The notes: generated by a model not told the origin, from the sequence alone. 64,000 nt of DNA from Plantago ovata (GCA_028274465.1 CM051456.1:122094880-122158879); one strand, 5' to 3'. Counted from the stretch's first letter, positions 24,541 through 35,666 are shown. Numbers and translations: made by a program.

Positions 24541-25160
24541 TATTATCAATACTCCTGTGACTGCAATTTGTGACCTCGATATTATGCTCCACATTAAAAA
24601 ATCATCATTCGGTAGAGCCATGAAGTGCTTAACCATGGACTCCCCGTTGGGCTTCTGATTTTCGTCCACCATCAAGACTCAGAAGTATAGTTCATTAGGA
24701 TATTCTGAGTTTTATACTTGATTATAGACATCATGAAGATTAACATTATGATGATATCATATTTAAAAATGAATACTAGTTACTCCCCGCCCAGAATAAT
24801 TGCACCGCACCATTTTGAACGTCATATTAAAGTTGCATCATTTCAACTCTTTGTCATATTTGAAAATATTATAATAATTTTATATTCATCAACACAGTTG
24901 AGTTGCCACAAATCCTCAATAAAGTAAAATAAACTACCAACAAATGGACCAAATACTTTGGAACGGAGGAAGTATATTATAATGAATGCAATCAACCACG
25001 ATATGGAAGTTAATAAAAATAATGATGATATATAAATTCGTGTTGGGTAAAAAGAGCAAAAAATACAAGAAATAGAGCTCCTTTTAGCCACTACTTTTGG
25101 TTAGGTAGGTATGTATTATCCTTATTTTCTTGTAAAAATCCACTGTATCGATTGAGGCCA
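24541..25160. repeat. right part of duplicated segment (pair of 36994-37670)
   Basis: Shares ATTTGTGACCTCGATATTAT, TCATTCGGTAGAG and further blocks with 36994-37670, up to CCACTGTATCGATTG. It lies to the right of block 2 just as its partner lies to the right of block 3, so both belong to one larger duplication. A Stowaway MITE inside is shared. No gene is recognised in it. Confidence 0.75.
24783..24972. mobile_element. Stowaway MITE shared by both duplicates
   Basis: Ends CTCCCCGCCCAGAATAATTG and TTTGGAACGGAGGAAG are inverted, with TA on both sides. The element is also present at 37253-37465, so it was inserted before the duplication. Confidence 0.65.
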
Positions 25161-26082
25161 ACTATTAACGGTAAACTATTCTTGAGCGAAAACGAATTTG
25201 ATCAAAAAGACAGAAATAGAGCCCTTTTAATTTGATTTAGCCAGTACTTTTGGTTAGTTAGGTATGTATTAACCTTTTTTTTTAAAAAAAAAAAAACTTC
25301 AAATATTACAACTACTCCTACACTACTACTTCCTTATTTCTCCACACCTATACGAACCTTATAACTCCATCACCGTCATGAATGGAACCATGCACCTCTC
25401 CTTACCTCTTTTAACTCCTATATTTTTCTCATTTTATTCTAAAAATCCACCGTAAAGATTGCGGCCAACTATTAACGGTGAAGCTATTCTTGATCGAAAA
25501 CGAATTTCATTGTAAACGGGCTAAAACAATTTCATACTATATCCGTTAATACAGGATGTGTATTTTTTCTCCATTCATCGTATGATCTGTTCTTAGCGGT
25601 TGATATGTATCACATCCGCTGCAAGACATAAAACAAAGGGATTCGAAAAATTTCAATATATGATCAGATCGGTTCGATTCTGATACGTAAATGTATAATG
25701 CTAATGTTGTGCACTTGTGGGAGCATAAATCATGATATATTAACTAAATGAATACATTTGGAAGTAACACTGAGTGTTGGAGAATTGGTTTTATTAAGCC
25801 AATAATAGCTTAAGTGTTAAGTGGAGTAATTTGAACGTTAATTAAAGTGGATTACACCGTATGGATTTCCATGTTCTTTCGTACGTTGCGAAGAGGGTTA
25901 CGCAAACTTCATAACTATTTAAGACATGCGAGTAAATCAATTTTTAGTGTGAATGATAAATTGGATCAAATAGGTGTGATTGGGATACAATTAATGCCGT
26001 ACCGGAAAAGGCTAGTGTGAGCCCGGTAGTTTGGTTCATGGCCCTGTTGTGTTTTTTGGATTTTAGTCTACCTTGTACAGTA
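25161..26082. other. intergenic, partly possible old LTR
   Basis: No gene. A short local duplication (AACTATTAACGGT with GAAAACGAATTT) occurs near 25160-25200 and again near 25465-25510. From 25775 the sequence may be the left part of an LTR interrupted by the copia insertion. Confidence 0.4.
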
Positions 26083-26087
26083 CTTAA

Positions 26088-26475
26088 TCTCAAGAAATGA
26101 AAGAAAGAAGAACGAGAACAGAAGTTAACATAGGAGTTGAGCCGGACAACTCGGGAGTTAACATAGGAGTTGAGCAAGACGACACTGGAGTTAGCATAGG
26201 AGTTGAGCCAGAGCAGGTTAACTCCTTGGTCAACACCGCCATATTGAGAGAGTCCAGGTCTCATCAGGAAACTCCGGAAGAGTTTGAGAAGAAGAAAAGA
26301 GTTAGTTTAGGGCTGGAGACAGGCGTGTACATATAGATTTATTAGGGTTATAGTAGTATAAATAGCTAGCTATATCTTCCTTTGTAAATCACGTTTAATA
26401 CACAGTAGTTTTCTTACTTTCAATAAACTCAATTCACTTTATTTGTTCTGCTATGATTCTTAGCGTACTCTGAGA
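26088..26475 (+). repeat. 5' LTR of the copia element
   Basis: Contains a TATAAAT box at 26357-26363 and an AATAAA signal at 26422-26427, so U3 ends near 26390. The U3 part holds three copies of a 33-bp tandem unit (GTTAACATAGGAGTTGAGC core). It also has an open frame at 26097-26336 that lies upstream of the TATA box. Confidence 0.95.
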
Positions 26476-26487
26476 TGGTATCAGAGC
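26476..26487 (+). promoter_or_regulatory. primer binding site (initiator Met tRNA)
   Basis: TGGTATCAGAGC directly follows the 5' LTR. It is the standard copia primer site, complementary to the 3' end of initiator methionine tRNA, where minus-strand DNA synthesis begins. Confidence 0.95.
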
Positions 26488-26851
26488 GAAGGCTTTCTGG
26501 TTACTGGTCAGAACCATAGATAGCAGTACGTTTTTTTCTTTTCTCTTTCTTCTTCTGGCCGCTTAGCAAACGGCATGCTCTGTTTTTCTTCTTTTAAGCC
26601 GTAAAGCATACTCTGTTTTTCTTCATTAGCCGTAAACATTGTTTTCTAGCTTCCGCATTCTACTTTTTATTTTTCTTTCCTTCTTATCTTTTACATAAGC
26701 TATTGTTATTAGTTTATAAATCTTGAGCTATTGTTATTAGCCAAATCACCAGAAACAATCATCGATCATCAATTGTTTCCACGCTGTTGTTATCAGCAAA
26801 CAATCATCAATCATCGATCAGAGATCTTGAATCACAGATCCATTATTTACT

Positions 26852-29800
26852 ATGGCTACTGATGATGATGTCAGTAAACTCACAAACCTGAACGACAAGA
26901 AGGATGAGGATGATCTCTCCAAGTCGAAGACACCAACTTATGATCTCAATGATCCTTATGGTCCCTTCTATCTTGGACCGGCCGACACAGCTACTTCTGT
27001 TGTCATAGAGCCAAAACTCACAAACTCAAATTATTATGATTGGAAACGAATGATTTCTATGCATCTTGAGGCTAAAAATAAATTGGGTTTTGTGAATGGA
27101 ACCATTAAACAGCCAGAAATTGATGATCCACTTTATATGCCCTGGATCAAGTGTAATAGCTTGATATTCACATGGATTTTGTATTCTGTCAGTAAGGAGA
27201 TAGCCTCCAATCTCAGATTTGCCAATACAGCCAAAGAAGCTTGGGATAAGCTGGCTGTCAGATATGCCTCCCCTGACAGGCTTCGAATTTTTGAGTTAAG
27301 AAGAGATCTCATGTCTCTCATTCAATCACAATTGTCCGTTGAAGGATACTTTGATGCTATGGTTAATCTTCTCAATGAACTCAGGACTTTTAGGCCAAAG
27401 CAAGGTTGCCAATGCGGCAAGTGCCCTTGCAAATCTCTCCATGATCTTGCTGCAATGGAGGAAGATGATGAATTGGTCCAGTTTTGCATGGGTCTAACCA
27501 GTGCTCATACTCAAGTGAGAACTCAGATCTTAACTATGGAAAAACCACCTACCCTTGACAGAGCTCTTAAACTCGTGCTCCAAGATGAAAAGCAGAGAGG
27601 ACTCAGCACTATCAATAACAGTGGTAGTGAAGCTTCTGCGATGATGGTTGACACCTCCAACATGGCTGCTGGATACAAAAGGAAAGGGAAGAATCAACTG
27701 TATTGTACCAAATGCCGTAAAGCAGGTCACACCAATGAGCAGTGCATGATTTGCACCTTCTGTCACAGATCAGGTCACCTCGAGAAGAATTGCTACAGGA
27801 AGAATGGTTTCCCACCTGATTTCAAGTTCACAAGGAACAACACTGCTGGTGGGTATGTCAATGTCACTCAGGGCGACCAGAGAAATCCGGTGAATCAACA
27901 GAGAAACGATGAGATAACCATCACCAATGCTCAATTGCAAGCTCTCTTCAAGATGATCAAACCGGGTGCTCCTGCCATAGCCGGCTCATCAACTTCTCAG
28001 ATCAATGCCGTTTCATCCAACAATTTCACACCGAATCTCACTAATGAAGAGTGGGCAGGTAATACTGTTAATCATGTTTTTAATAATTTTAATCATGTTA
28101 TTTGGATTCTTGATTCAGGCGCATCTGATCACATTATTTATTCACCATCATTATACACTCACAACATTAGAAATGTTGTTTCCAAAGTCCAATTACCAAC
28201 TCAACAATTCACAGTGGTAACTCATATTGGTGACATTCTTATTGAAAAGGATGTCATACTCAAAAATGTACTATGTGTACCATCATTCAAAGTCAATTTA
28301 ATTGCTGTTTCTCGATTGACTGATGATAATGATATCTCTATTGTATTTAATAAAAATCATTGCAAAATGCAGATGAACTCTTCAAAGGAGGAGATTGGCA
28401 GGATCAGAATTGAACATGGTCTCTATTATGTTAGCCTGCATCCCTTGACTTTTTCACAACTACATCAATGTCATCGGCCAAATAAGGAATTGTGGCATTC
28501 TAGATTAGGACACATTCCAGTTACAAAGCTCAAGTTGATTGAGCAATTTTCTCCTATTGTAACAAGCATTGATGTACAAGCTTGTGATGTCTGTAGCAAG
28601 GCTAAACACAAGAAAATTCCTTTTCCAGTGAATGAACACTGTTCTAGTTATTCTATTCTTGAACTTTTACATATAGATATTTGGGGTCCTTTTTCCCAAA
28701 CAGCATTGAATGGTCACAGATTTTTCTTAACTATTGTCGATGATTATTCTCGACTGACTTGGACCTATCTCATGAAATACAAATCTGATGTAGCTACCAT
28801 TTTACCTAATTTCATTAATCTCATAGCTACACAATTCAATAAAACAGTTAAAATCATAAGAACTGATAATGGAGTCGAATTTCAATTAGACTCTTTCTAT
28901 AACAGTACTGGTATTCTCCATCAAAAGACTTGTGTTTACACTCCACAACAAAATGGAGTAGTTGAGAGAAAACATCAAACTCTCCTCAATGTAGCCCGAG
29001 CATTGATATTTCAGGCCGAACTTCCTCTTAAGTTTTGGGGAGATGCTGTTCTAACAGCAACACACTTGATTAATCGCATACCTTCCGTTGTTATCAACAA
29101 TGATACACCATATGAAAGGTTCTTTGGAAAGAAACCAGATTATTCACACATACGCACATTTGGGTGCTTAACATATGGGGCGTCCATATCACAACTTCGC
29201 CACAAATTCAGTCCAAGATCCAGAAAAGCCATTTTTATTGGCTATCCGGCAAATATCAAGGGTTATAAATTGTATGATCTTGATAATAAGGTCACTTTCA
29301 TCTCAAGAGATGTAGTTTTTCATGAGCAAATATTTCCCTTTCGAAAGGATCATTCATTCTCTGACTCATGTGACTCTACACGATCTGAGACATTCCAAGA
29401 TAACTTGTTTATCCCTGATATACGCACTTCATTAAAACATAATGACAGTATATCTCATTCTGAGGATCAGGTCGTTCCCGAGAACAATTCTACCGAGACC
29501 TCTGTTCCTAGTTCACCACGTGATCAGGCACACTCTCCTTCGCCTGTTCCTAATTCACCCTCTCTTTCTTCATCACCACAAATGAACGATAATCATCATG
29601 ATCCTGAACCTTCTGAGTTGCAAGAACAACCAGAATCAATCACATCTCTTCGCAAATCTACTAGAGAGAAACAAAAGAGCGTTTGGCTCAAAGATTTTCA
29701 CTGTGCAGAATTGAAGAAAGGCACAAGACAAGCCACTCAATCTAGCACAGCATATCCTATTTCCATGTATCTATCATATGATAGACTTTCAGAAAATCAA

Positions 29801-31630
29801 AAGGCTTTCTCCATCTCATTATCTATTCTTGAGGAACCACGAAGTTTCCAGGAAGCAATCAAATACCCCCAATGGAGACAAGCCATTCAAGAAGAGCTGG
29901 ATGCAATGCACCATAACAATACCTGGAGCATCACTACACTTCCACAAGGACACAAAGCAGTAGGATGCAAGTATGTCTTCAAAACTAAATTAAAATCCGA
30001 TGGTAGCCTTGACAAATACAAGGCTCGGTTAGTAGCACAAGGATTTACACAACAACATGGACTGGATTACAGTGAGACATTTAGTCCTGTTGCTAAACTC
30101 ACCACGGTTAAGATTTTTTTGGCTCTAGCTGCACAGCACAATTGGAGGCTTTCCCAGCTAGATGTTCATAATGCCTTTCTTAATGGTGATCTCGATGAGG
30201 ACATTTACATGAAATTACCTCCTGGATACACCATTAAGGGGGAATCCTTAGCGAATAAAGTGTGTAAACTCAACAAATCAATTTATGGGCTAAAGCAAGC
30301 CTCCAGACAATGGAACATGAAGTTCACTAATTCACTCATTCAATATGGTTTTGTTCAGTCCAAGCATGATTATTCACTCTTCACTAAGAGAACAGAGAAA
30401 AGCTACTTGGTACTCCTAGTATATGTTGATGACATTTTGCTAGGAGGAACTAACTCTGATGAACTGAACAAAACAAAAGAGTACTTAAGACAACAATTCA
30501 AGATCAGAGATTTAGGGGAACCTAAATATTTCTTAGGAATAGAAATTTCAAGATCAAGAGAAGGTATATATTTATGTCAGAGGAAATATACTCTGGAAAT
30601 CATTCAAGAACATGGCTTGCTAGGATGCAAACCACTGATCATTCCTATGGAGCAGAATCATCACATCCAAAAGGATGGAGATCCACTCAACAATCCAACT
30701 GAGTATAGAAAGATAGTTGGAAAATTAATTTATCTAACCTTAACGAGGCCAGACATCAGTTACTCGGTCAACATTCTCAGTCAGTACATGGAAAACCCCA
30801 CAAAGGAACATATGGAGGTTGCACTGAAAGTGGTGAGATACTTGAAAGGAAATCCAGGACAGGGCATTCTACTGTTGTCACAAAGAAACCTGGAGCTGAC
30901 AGCATTTGTAGATGCAGATTTTGATGGGTGTGTTGACACTAGAAGATCTCTATCCGGGTACTGCATTTTCTTGGGGAAATCTCTCATTAATTGGAGAACC
31001 AAGAAACAAAATGTTGTTAGCAAGTCCTCTACAGAATCAGAATACAGAGCTATAGCTCATGCCACTTGTGAAATCATGTGGATTCATTATATCATGAAAG
31101 ATTTTGGTTTTGAACAAAAACAACCCACGAAGTTGTATTGTGACAATCAGTCAGCAATTAGCCTGACTAAGAATCCTGTTTATCATGAGAAAACTAAACA
31201 TATTGAGATCGATCAACATTTCATTAGAGAAAAGGTACAAAGTAAGATCATTGAGGTGATTTATGTCCACACTTCACAACAGCCGGCAGATATGTTCACT
31301 AAGGCTTTGCCATCAGAGAAGATTAAGTTCTTCATGGGCAAGATGGGAGTAATAAACATTTACTCTCATCTTGAGGGGGAATCTCAAGAAATGAAAGAAA
31401 GAAGAACGAGAACAGAAGTTAACATAGGAGTTGAGCCGGACAACTCGGGAGTTAACATAGGAGTTGAGCAAGACGACACTGGAGTTAGCATAGGAGTTGA
31501 GCCAGAGCAGGTTAACTCCTTGGTCAACACCGCCATATTGAGAGAGTCCAGGTCTCATCAGGAAACTCCGGAAGAGTTTGAGAAGAAGAAAAGAGTTAGT
31601 TTAGGGCTGGAGACAGGCGTGTACATATAG
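26852..31630 (+). CDS. Ty1-copia gag-pol polyprotein, 1592 residues
   Basis: A single open frame encodes all retrotransposon functions in copia order. GAG comes first (NSNYYDWKRMISMHLEAKNK near residue 55), with two CCHC zinc knuckles (CTKCRKAGHTNEQC, CTFCHRSGHLEKNC, residues 284-320). Then protease (WILDSGASDHI, about 416), GAG-pre-integrase (ELWHSRLGHIP) and integrase (HIDIWGPF, TIVDDYSRLTW, IRTDNGVEF and a later glutamate). Reverse transcriptase follows (KARLVAQGFTQ, QLDVHNAFLNGDL, YVDDILLGG near 1191) and RNase H last (AFVDADFDGC, STESEYRA). The preferred start is the ATG after a 360-bp leader. Unusually, the frame does not stop before the 3' LTR. It continues through it, adding about 80 residues with three 11-residue repeats (NIGVEPDNSGV type). 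All key residues are present. Confidence 0.97.
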   Translation: MATDDDVSKLTNLNDKKDEDDLSKSKTPTYDLNDPYGPFYLGPADTATSVVIEPKLTNSNYYDWKRMISMHLEAKNKLGFVNGTIKQPEIDDPLYMPWIKCNSLIFTWILYSVSKEIASNLRFANTAKEAWDKLAVRYASPDRLRIFELRRDLMSLIQSQLSVEGYFDAMVNLLNELRTFRPKQGCQCGKCPCKSLHDLAAMEEDDELVQFCMGLTSAHTQVRTQILTMEKPPTLDRALKLVLQDEKQRGLSTINNSGSEASAMMVDTSNMAAGYKRKGKNQLYCTKCRKAGHTNEQCMICTFCHRSGHLEKNCYRKNGFPPDFKFTRNNTAGGYVNVTQGDQRNPVNQQRNDEITITNAQLQALFKMIKPGAPAIAGSSTSQINAVSSNNFTPNLTNEEWAGNTVNHVFNNFNHVIWILDSGASDHIIYSPSLYTHNIRNVVSKVQLPTQQFTVVTHIGDILIEKDVILKNVLCVPSFKVNLIAVSRLTDDNDISIVFNKNHCKMQMNSSKEEIGRIRIEHGLYYVSLHPLTFSQLHQCHRPNKELWHSRLGHIPVTKLKLIEQFSPIVTSIDVQACDVCSKAKHKKIPFPVNEHCSSYSILELLHIDIWGPFSQTALNGHRFFLTIVDDYSRLTWTYLMKYKSDVATILPNFINLIATQFNKTVKIIRTDNGVEFQLDSFYNSTGILHQKTCVYTPQQNGVVERKHQTLLNVARALIFQAELPLKFWGDAVLTATHLINRIPSVVINNDTPYERFFGKKPDYSHIRTFGCLTYGASISQLRHKFSPRSRKAIFIGYPANIKGYKLYDLDNKVTFISRDVVFHEQIFPFRKDHSFSDSCDSTRSETFQDNLFIPDIRTSLKHNDSISHSEDQVVPENNSTETSVPSSPRDQAHSPSPVPNSPSLSSSPQMNDNHHDPEPSELQEQPESITSLRKSTREKQKSVWLKDFHCAELKKGTRQATQSSTAYPISMYLSYDRLSENQKAFSISLSILEEPRSFQEAIKYPQWRQAIQEELDAMHHNNTWSITTLPQGHKAVGCKYVFKTKLKSDGSLDKYKARLVAQGFTQQHGLDYSETFSPVAKLTTVKIFLALAAQHNWRLSQLDVHNAFLNGDLDEDIYMKLPPGYTIKGESLANKVCKLNKSIYGLKQASRQWNMKFTNSLIQYGFVQSKHDYSLFTKRTEKSYLVLLVYVDDILLGGTNSDELNKTKEYLRQQFKIRDLGEPKYFLGIEISRSREGIYLCQRKYTLEIIQEHGLLGCKPLIIPMEQNHHIQKDGDPLNNPTEYRKIVGKLIYLTLTRPDISYSVNILSQYMENPTKEHMEVALKVVRYLKGNPGQGILLLSQRNLELTAFVDADFDGCVDTRRSLSGYCIFLGKSLINWRTKKQNVVSKSSTESEYRAIAHATCEIMWIHYIMKDFGFEQKQPTKLYCDNQSAISLTKNPVYHEKTKHIEIDQHFIREKVQSKIIEVIYVHTSQQPADMFTKALPSEKIKFFMGKMGVINIYSHLEGESQEMKERRTRTEVNIGVEPDNSGVNIGVEQDDTGVSIGVEPEQVNSLVNTAILRESRSHQETPEEFEKKKRVSLGLETGVYI

Positions 31631-31769
31631 ATTTATTAGGGTTATAGTAGTATAAATAGCTAGCTATATCTTCCTTTGTAAATCACGTTTAATACACAGT
31701 AGTTTTCTTACTTTCAATAAACTCAATTCACTTTATTTGTTCTGCTATGATTCTTAGCGTACTCTGAGA
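31382..31769 (+). repeat. 3' LTR of the copia element
   Basis: Same sequence as the 5' LTR as far as I can read. Its U3 encodes the last part of the polyprotein, which stops at 31630, just upstream of the TATA box of this LTR. CTTAA follows at 31770-31774. Confidence 0.95.
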
Positions 31770-31774
31770 CTTAA

Positions 31775-33700
31775 TACTATACTTTATTGAGGTGTAACTA
31801 ATTGGATGAGTTATGGACATAACTCTCGTCCGTTTTGTTAATTAAGCTAGCTGGCATGTTAATGAGTTTCATTAACACCATAATGAGTTCAGGAGAATTG
31901 TTAATGAATCTCATTAACATCAAGTCCCTTCAGATAGCTAACGTAGAGCTATATAAAGAGGGTCATTCCCCATTTGAAAAGAACACTCCCACAATCACTA
32001 TTCTCCTCCATTCTATATCATTTTCATATTAGTTAAAGAGAGTTTCGTTCTCGGTTTTGTTCGAAGGACTTGCTGTCTTAGCTTCCGACGACAAAGGTGA
32101 TTGGACGTTGTACCTTGGGAGTCTATTGTCCACGGAGGCTTGAAGCTTACTAAGGCGGGCAAATAGAGTTTAAGGGCAAACGGCTTTAACGGCTATCTCA
32201 TCCAGGAATTAATCCAAATCTTGTTATGTTCTTTGGTTTGTTTATCATTCGACAAGCGGAAATCGACCTCGCTTGCTTTGCCTAGCCCCAGAGTTATTTA
32301 CAAGTTATGTTTCTTTGCTTCTCCACTCTACTTATTATTTATTCATTTTTTTAAATTATTCAAGTATAATTGTATTCGGAAACAACAACGAGCAATAAAA
32401 CTACATTACTGTGATTCTGTGAAACATGTTTCGTGCAAATCTTCTCATGCTTTTTTCTTAACTTGACAATAAGAAATGAGTTTCATGCCTGAAGATTGAC
32501 ACTAGCCTACTCTTTTCTTTCCAACCATATTTTAAACTTCCAGAGTAACCAAAACTATGATATCAAACCAAATCTTTGATGAAAAAAAAATGACAAAAAA
32601 AAAAACATTAATGACCAAGACTCTGCTAAAATGTACGTACTACATGCATTGACTCACCACAACTCAGCAGTTGAGAGACAGAGGTAGCTAGCTGGTGTGT
32701 TTGTACACTCTGTACTCACTTATCTCATTTGGGGAAAAAGTATGATGATCCCACGAGTGGCTTCAGTTTCATTACAATACATTTTCACTTCAAAAATTAT
32801 TTACTTGTTCACTTTACTGTTTACTTTTAACCGCCTAAAAACAATGATTCAGAATTTGAGGATATAAAAATGAATATTCTGAGTTACTGAAAGATTGTCT
32901 TATGTTCACGTGAGAGTGTTGGTATTTCTTCTCAAATGCACAGAACACCCAACCTCTATTTTGTTGCAAGGGGCAGAGCCCCTGGCTGGAGTCCAAGGGG
33001 CGTAGCCCCTGGCTCGCCCCGACCTTTTTGGACATATGCACCCCTTAGTGAACAAACAGGTTTGTTCGGATATATGCACCCCTTCATGAACAAACAGGTT
33101 TGTTCTGAACAGATGCGCCCCTTCCTTCTTCGTTTTGTACTTTTATATATTGAAGGAATCAGTCTCCTGAACAGATACGAGAATCAATTACATCCTCTCT
33201 ACTTTTTGATCGAAATTCATATTGCCTGAATTAGATTGTCTTCTTGGATTATCCCGGCAAGGAATTCGTGAAACCCAGACAACAAGTTAAGGTCGAATTA
33301 TCTTGTTTGGAAAGTGACTACACGATCCATTGAAGTTTCCAAGATTATCACAACCCTCATATATTACTAACAAAAATAAATCGAAAGTGGAAGGGATGAT
33401 TCCAACAAATAGTAGGGAATGAATGATAGGTGATTAGAGTATCATTTTCGTGGTAATATGTGATTCTCACGAGATATTTCTACGTACGTACAATATACAT
33501 GTGTTGATGGGGATGAGTATTCTATTACGAAATTTTCTGGTATATATGAACAAGAGAACAAAATGCGATGGGTTGGTCATGTACTGATCAGTTAGTTAAC
33601 TATATCAGCCGCAAATCATTCATTGATGGCAGCCCAAAACGTTCACAAATAAAGAAGAAAGAAATTAAAAAAAAAAAACTTATATTCCTTTGTATGAGGT
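31775..33700. other. intergenic; possible LTR remnants
   Basis: Left part (31775-32387) may be the second half of an interrupted solo LTR. The part around 32890-33350 includes the GGGGC repeats listed separately and may be another LTR remnant. No gene was recognised. Confidence 0.4.
32968..33122. repeat. GGGGC hairpin pair and short tandem repeat
   Basis: AAGGGGCAGAGCCCCTGGCT (32968-32987) and AAGGGGCGTAGCCCCTGGCT (32995-33014) are each self-complementary around GGGGC/GCCCC. Then come repeats of ATATGCACCCCTT with GAACAAACAGGTTTGTTC, spaced about 40 bp apart, the latter also palindromic. Such blocks are common in plant LTRs, but no ends were defined. Confidence 0.6.
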
Positions 33701-33708
33701 CATATAAT

Positions 33709-34306
33709 CTATGTTCGAGATCCGGGTCAACCCGGGTTGACCCAGTTCAACCGCTTCTCGGAAGCCTATGCGGGACGAAACACTGAAAACTCGGAAAAAT
33801 TTCGGAACCCAGGATTTTTCCGAGTTTTTGACCGGTTAATCCGGGTCAACCCGGGTTTTTAATTAAATTTTTTTCTTTTTAGTAGAAATTGAAAAATACT
33901 CAAAATAGGATCAGCTAAAAGGGAAAAATGTGATTGTACTTGTTTGAACCTTGAACTTGTTTGTTTGGATCATTGTTATGTTTGAACCTTGAACTTGTTT
34001 GTTTGATTTGAATCATCGTAATGTTTGAAGTTTGAATTTCTTTGTTTGATTTGGATCGTTGTAATGTTCTAATGATATGCTACTATGAGTCTATGACTTT
34101 ATTTTGGTTTCTATGAGTTTATATGATATTTATGTTTGAATTTTCTATGTCATTTGTTGATAAATATGTATAGTATTTGTTATATATAATTTTACGTATT
34201 TTTTTCTATTCCGAGACAACTCCGAGACAAATGTCCGAGATGACCCGGGTTGACACTTCTCAGGAGGTCGTCCGAGATAGACTATGAGACGAGATCTCAA
34301 ACATAG
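33709..34306. mobile_element. hAT-type non-autonomous element with 8-bp target duplication
   Basis: CATATAAT is present on both sides (33701-33708 and 34307-34314). The ends are inverted: CTATGTTCGAGATC on the left and GATCTCAAACATAG on the right. The interior is rich in CCGAG and in palindromic GTCAACCCGGGTTGAC. There is no coding capacity. An 8-bp duplication is typical of hAT transposons. Confidence 0.85.
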
Positions 34307-35019
34307 CATATAATATCAAAATAGTGTATCCTGTCATAATATAATAAATGTTATTATTCTCTCAGTATTTTCCAGAGGAATGCCCAAGCTAAATAGCATG
34401 GCTATGGTACCATGTCAGAGGAAGAAGAAAAATGAAAAGGACGATTGCCAATGAATAATTTGTTGTGTATTTGATGATGAAATTGTGTACTAGAAAGGAA
34501 ATAAGTACAATCTGTTTATAGTTACAAATCAAACCTTCTAATACATACAAAGACTCTAATTTCCTCAAAATATATGTACAAAAAAAACGATATCAAAATT
34601 CCTAAACCTAATGCAGAATTCTTTGTGAAATTCGTATTGACATTTCTTATATGGAAGAATCCTAAGTGAAGCAGATTTGAGAACTTTATGATCTGGTATA
34701 TATAGTTCAGTACCCAAAAAAATGCACTCTTTTGTTTTTCTTGGTCAGTTCCTCATCGTCCGCGCTTTGCTCTTCCTCGCGCTCACAACGAAATTCATCT
34801 TCTTCAAATGGTTCTTATGCTCTGTTTCAAAATCCCTCATTTTCTCATTCAGTTCTTCTTCTGATTATTTCATATGCTCTTCCATGCCACACACCTAATC
34901 AGTACAGTAATCATGGATAAGAGGATAATGCAAGTCAACTCAACCAAACAAATGAGTCAAAATGAAAATGACACAATTGAACTAATAAAGAATAAAAATA
35001 AAAATAAAAAAAATAAATA

Positions 35020-35062
<43 letters not shown>

Positions 35063-35666
35063 GCTAAACCGAAAAGAAATTAAAATATAATAAAGATAAG
35101 AGGACTAGATTCATACGAGACCCGATATAAAGTAGTTTGCATCTTACCTATTTGGGACATACCCGGACATCAATAACGTATTGGGACTATTGTGGTTCTC
35201 AATACTCGAGTATTTTTCAGAGTTGTAACATTTATTCTGAGAGGAAGAGGGGCGTTGCTACATTGTTGAAGAATTGCCAGCTAGACAACGCCGGTGGGAA
35301 GAAGGCTAGCTCTGTTAATTGGATTTGTTCGTGGTTCTTAGGTTATATATGAAGATTTTAGAGAATAATAACATTTACCATATTATGACATGATACACTT
35401 TTCTGATAGGATATGAACTCATATGAATTTGTTTTGTTTTTATTTAGGAACTTTGTTTTATAGGAATTATGAACTAAAAAAAGAATAAAACTGAAATATT
35501 TGTTCACTTATTTTATAGGAATGTGAACTCAAATGAAAGAATAAAAGTGAATGTGTTCTTTTGATTTGGTATTGCACCCAATATATCATATATATATTAC
35601 AACATTGCTTCCAATTTACTACTCCCGTCGAAATTCAACGGGTCCACAAACTAGTATAGACACATA

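Larger units (their letters stand above)
26088..31769 (+). mobile_element. complete Ty1-copia LTR retrotransposon
   Basis: Two 388-bp LTRs (26088-26475 and 31382-31769) look identical by eye over their full length. They begin TCTCAAG and end CTGAGA, with TCTCA/TGAGA inverted ends. CTTAA flanks both sides (26083-26087 and 31770-31774) as a 5-bp target duplication. A primer binding site follows the 5' LTR, a GAGGGGGAA polypurine tract precedes the 3' LTR, and one uninterrupted polyprotein frame lies between. These features suggest a very recent insertion that could still be active. Confidence 0.97.
25775..32387 (+). mobile_element. possible solo LTR split by the copia insertion
   Basis: If the copia element and one CTTAA are removed, the flanks join into a stretch of about 0.9 kb. 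It starts TGTTGGAGAATTGG, carries a TATATAAAG box near 31950 with an untranslated-leader-like sequence after it, and could end in CAACA near 32387. This is how a plant LTR looks. No target duplication was found and the right end is a guess. Confidence 0.3.

Noticed and set aside
26097..26336. Separate 79-codon gene in the 5' LTR
   Set aside because: It lies in U3, upstream of the TATA box, so it would not be in the element's transcript. The same frame is the polyprotein tail in the 3' LTR.
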